From positions 55,801,380-55,865,379 of the forward strand of contig CM067370.1 of assembly GCA_034401795.1 (NCBI GenBank): DNA of 64,000 nucleotides, given 5' to 3'. How positions within the stretch are numbered: position 1 is the first letter of the stretch; the number at the start of each line of letters is the position of its first letter. The notes beneath the pieces were generated by a model. It searched no databases. It saw only the letters and a program-made list of their open reading frames with translations, and had not been told where the DNA came from. A program made the translations under genes and the position numbers. Positions 62,440 through 64,000 of this stretch are shown one piece after another. This stretch comes from Chaetoderma sp. LZ-2023a. Its lineage: Eukaryota; Mollusca; Caudofoveata; Chaetodermatida; Chaetodermatidae.

Positions 62440-63560
62440 TAACAAATTTGCGCCATCTTCACATCGATGCTGTAGGAAAAAGCACCCTTGTTGCAAAACC
62501 CAAACCCAAGAAGACGCCCAGCCCTCAGTCAATCTTTGGCCCATGTGCTCCTCAAAGGCACATAGAAAGTCCTATCCAATGTTACACTATGCCGTATCGG
62601 AGACAAGATCAATGACTTCACTGGATCATATCTAAGTATCTTTAAACATAGAAGCAGCTGCCCAGACATTGTATGGGCTCAACGTATGCTTCTGTAATGA
62701 AGATGAGCTGTGAGTAGTGAGACTATTACTTATAGACACCAAGCTGAGAGTAAGAATCCACACAGTGAAGTCTTCAGAGCTGAGACATCAAACAGCTCCG
62801 CACAGGTGGATGGTCTATCCTCTGTACTTTTCACCTGTTAGCTTGCTGCAGCATTGAAATCTATGCAGGAAAACTCCACAAGACCAAACCCACCAATACT
62901 CCTACTGGGTAGAGATTGAATATGCCGACAATGTGGACTTCATAGATTAGGAAAAGTAAACCACTTGACGAACTACTCCCAATAGCCGCAAGCAAACTAC
63001 AAAATGAGAATCTCTTTATAAATAAATCCAAACCAGAGTTCACCAACATATACCTATCGACAAAGCATGAAGCTAAGGAAAATCAGGATCCACTTTGTGG
63101 CAGCGAACGATTGACGAAAAGTAGAATCCTGAGCTTACTGCTCTACATTACTGCTGCATGATGCCTCATGGGAAAGATAGCTTTCCAGTCCTTCTCAGCA
63201 TTCTGGAACCTGTGGATTTGTAGATCAAAGCTGCACTTGACAAAAAGACTACGCTTGTACACTGCAACCTGTGTATTCTTGCTGCTGTACAACTGCAAGA
63301 CCTGGGTAAATTCAAAGACAGCTCTAGACAGACTTCATGGCTGCCACCGCAAACACCTCTGCACCATCACAGGATACCAATGGACACACAACATAATTTG
63401 TAACGATCCACCATACAAGATGTGTAATACACCTTCCCTGTTTGTATTTTACATCGTCCAGCAAAGATGGTCCATGTTTGGCCATGTGCTAAGGATGCCA
63501 CAAGACACACACAGTCACACAGAGAGCCTTGGAATTCTCCCTAATAGGATCCAGTAAATA
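62440..63560 (+). pseudogene. APE-type LINE fragment, plus strand
   Basis: Inverted relative to the copy at 2290-4588. It includes the RT entry region (CATCGATGCTGTAGG near 62465), a Tyr-Ala-Asp-(Asn)-Val-Asp-like remnant of the catalytic box near 62920, and the C-terminal region with RLRLYTATCVFLLLYNCKTW and RWSMFGHVLRMPQDT (63168-63557). Many frameshifts. More decayed than the left copy. Confidence 0.85.
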
Positions 63561-63684
63561 TAAAGCCAGGAGAGGATGTCATTCTGCAAATCTGTGACAT
63601 CAGGAAAACATGACTCGGTACATTCAGATAAAGAATGGACCTAAGGAAGCTAAACTTATTGGTTGGGGACAACTCATAGTGGTG

Positions 63685-63925
63685 AAAAACTAGTGCCAAT
63701 GTACTATAGGGCATCAGATGAAATGCTTCAATTTCGTATACTCTCAATAGAATGAACTACATAAAACAAACCATCACCAATTTAGTACAGAAAACGAGAC
63801 AAAATAATGAATCAAAACAAACATTCGACTGACCTTGCTTGTTCGCGAAATCCTCTTCCTAAGGGTGAAAAAACGATGTAGCCCCATAAAGTGAGTGCTT
63901 CCAAAAACTGTGCCATATGCGATTA
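63685..63925. mobile_element. Fragment of a DIRS-type 3' region
   Basis: ACTAGTGCCAATGTACTATA, TTTCGTATACTCTC, AACCATCACCAATTTAGTAC, GACTGACCTTG and a GAAATCCTCTTCCTAAGGGT-like block follow the same order as the region between the ICR and recombinase of A-D (for example 5406-5635 and 31890-32120). No ends or coding sequence are included. It lies between two pieces of LINE sequence. Confidence 0.7.
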
Positions 63926-63939
63926 ATAACTGTAACAGC

Positions 63940-64000
63940 TGGGCAGCTCCAAATGTCTAGACAAACTTGATGCCTGCCACCGCATCAAAAAAGCATCCGC
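63940..64000 (+). pseudogene. LINE fragment continuing past the window edge
   Basis: CAGCTGGGCAGCTCCAAATG and TCTAGACAAACTTGATGCCT match the C-terminal region of the APE-type LINE (homologous to about 2685-2740 on the other strand). Cut off by the window end. Confidence 0.75.

Overview
This is a eukaryotic window, almost certainly from a metazoan and probably an aquatic invertebrate such as a mollusc; the species is an inference from repeat style only. It has short exons with GT-AG introns, several retrotransposon and DNA-transposon families, microsatellites and satellite-like tandem arrays. No bacterial operon, CRISPR array, rRNA or convincing tRNA gene was seen.

Host gene. One minus-strand gene spans most of the window. 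Nine exons between 61547 (5') and 13715 (3') join in perfect phase and encode about 310 residues of a glycoside hydrolase family 35 beta-galactosidase, closest in motifs to the GLB1L2/GLB1L3 group. The amino-terminal exons lie beyond the right edge and the carboxy-terminal exons beyond the left edge. Nearly everything else sits in its introns.

Mobile DNA. Four near full-length (about 7.0 kb) DIRS-type tyrosine-recombinase retrotransposons lie on the minus strand: A (4777-11824), B (25388-39432, split), C (31264-38293, inside B) and D (41191-48247). Each has inverted terminal repeats of about 177 bp, a 100-bp internal complementary region that copies the joined ends, a gag gene with a 17-codon first exon and an intron of about 760 bp, an RT/RNase H frame, and a tyrosine recombinase frame that overlaps RT/RNase H by about 2.1 kb. 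A looks most intact. C has an Asp-to-Ala change in RT motif A. B and D carry homopolymer frameshifts. D sits inside a decayed DIRS element of a second family (E; 40488-51874), which also holds a 1870-bp hAT-like element with an exact 8-bp target duplication (48725-50594).

Layout from the left: tandem repeats (1-1540); an APE-type LINE (2290-13020) split by a hAT-like element (4589-12508), itself split by DIRS A; host exons at 13.7, 15.3, 16.8 and 23.0 kb among decayed repeats; a satellite (23.5-24.8 kb), a LINE fragment and B with C inside; a host exon at 39.7 kb; E with D and a hAT; host exons at 54.1, 55.5 and 57.9 kb; a satellite of about 75 bp units split by a CR1/Jockey-like LINE (58.0-61.0 kb); a host exon at 61.4 kb; then LINE and DIRS fragments on the plus strand to the end. 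The nesting gives a relative insertion history: LINE, then hAT, then DIRS A; B then C; E then D and the second hAT.
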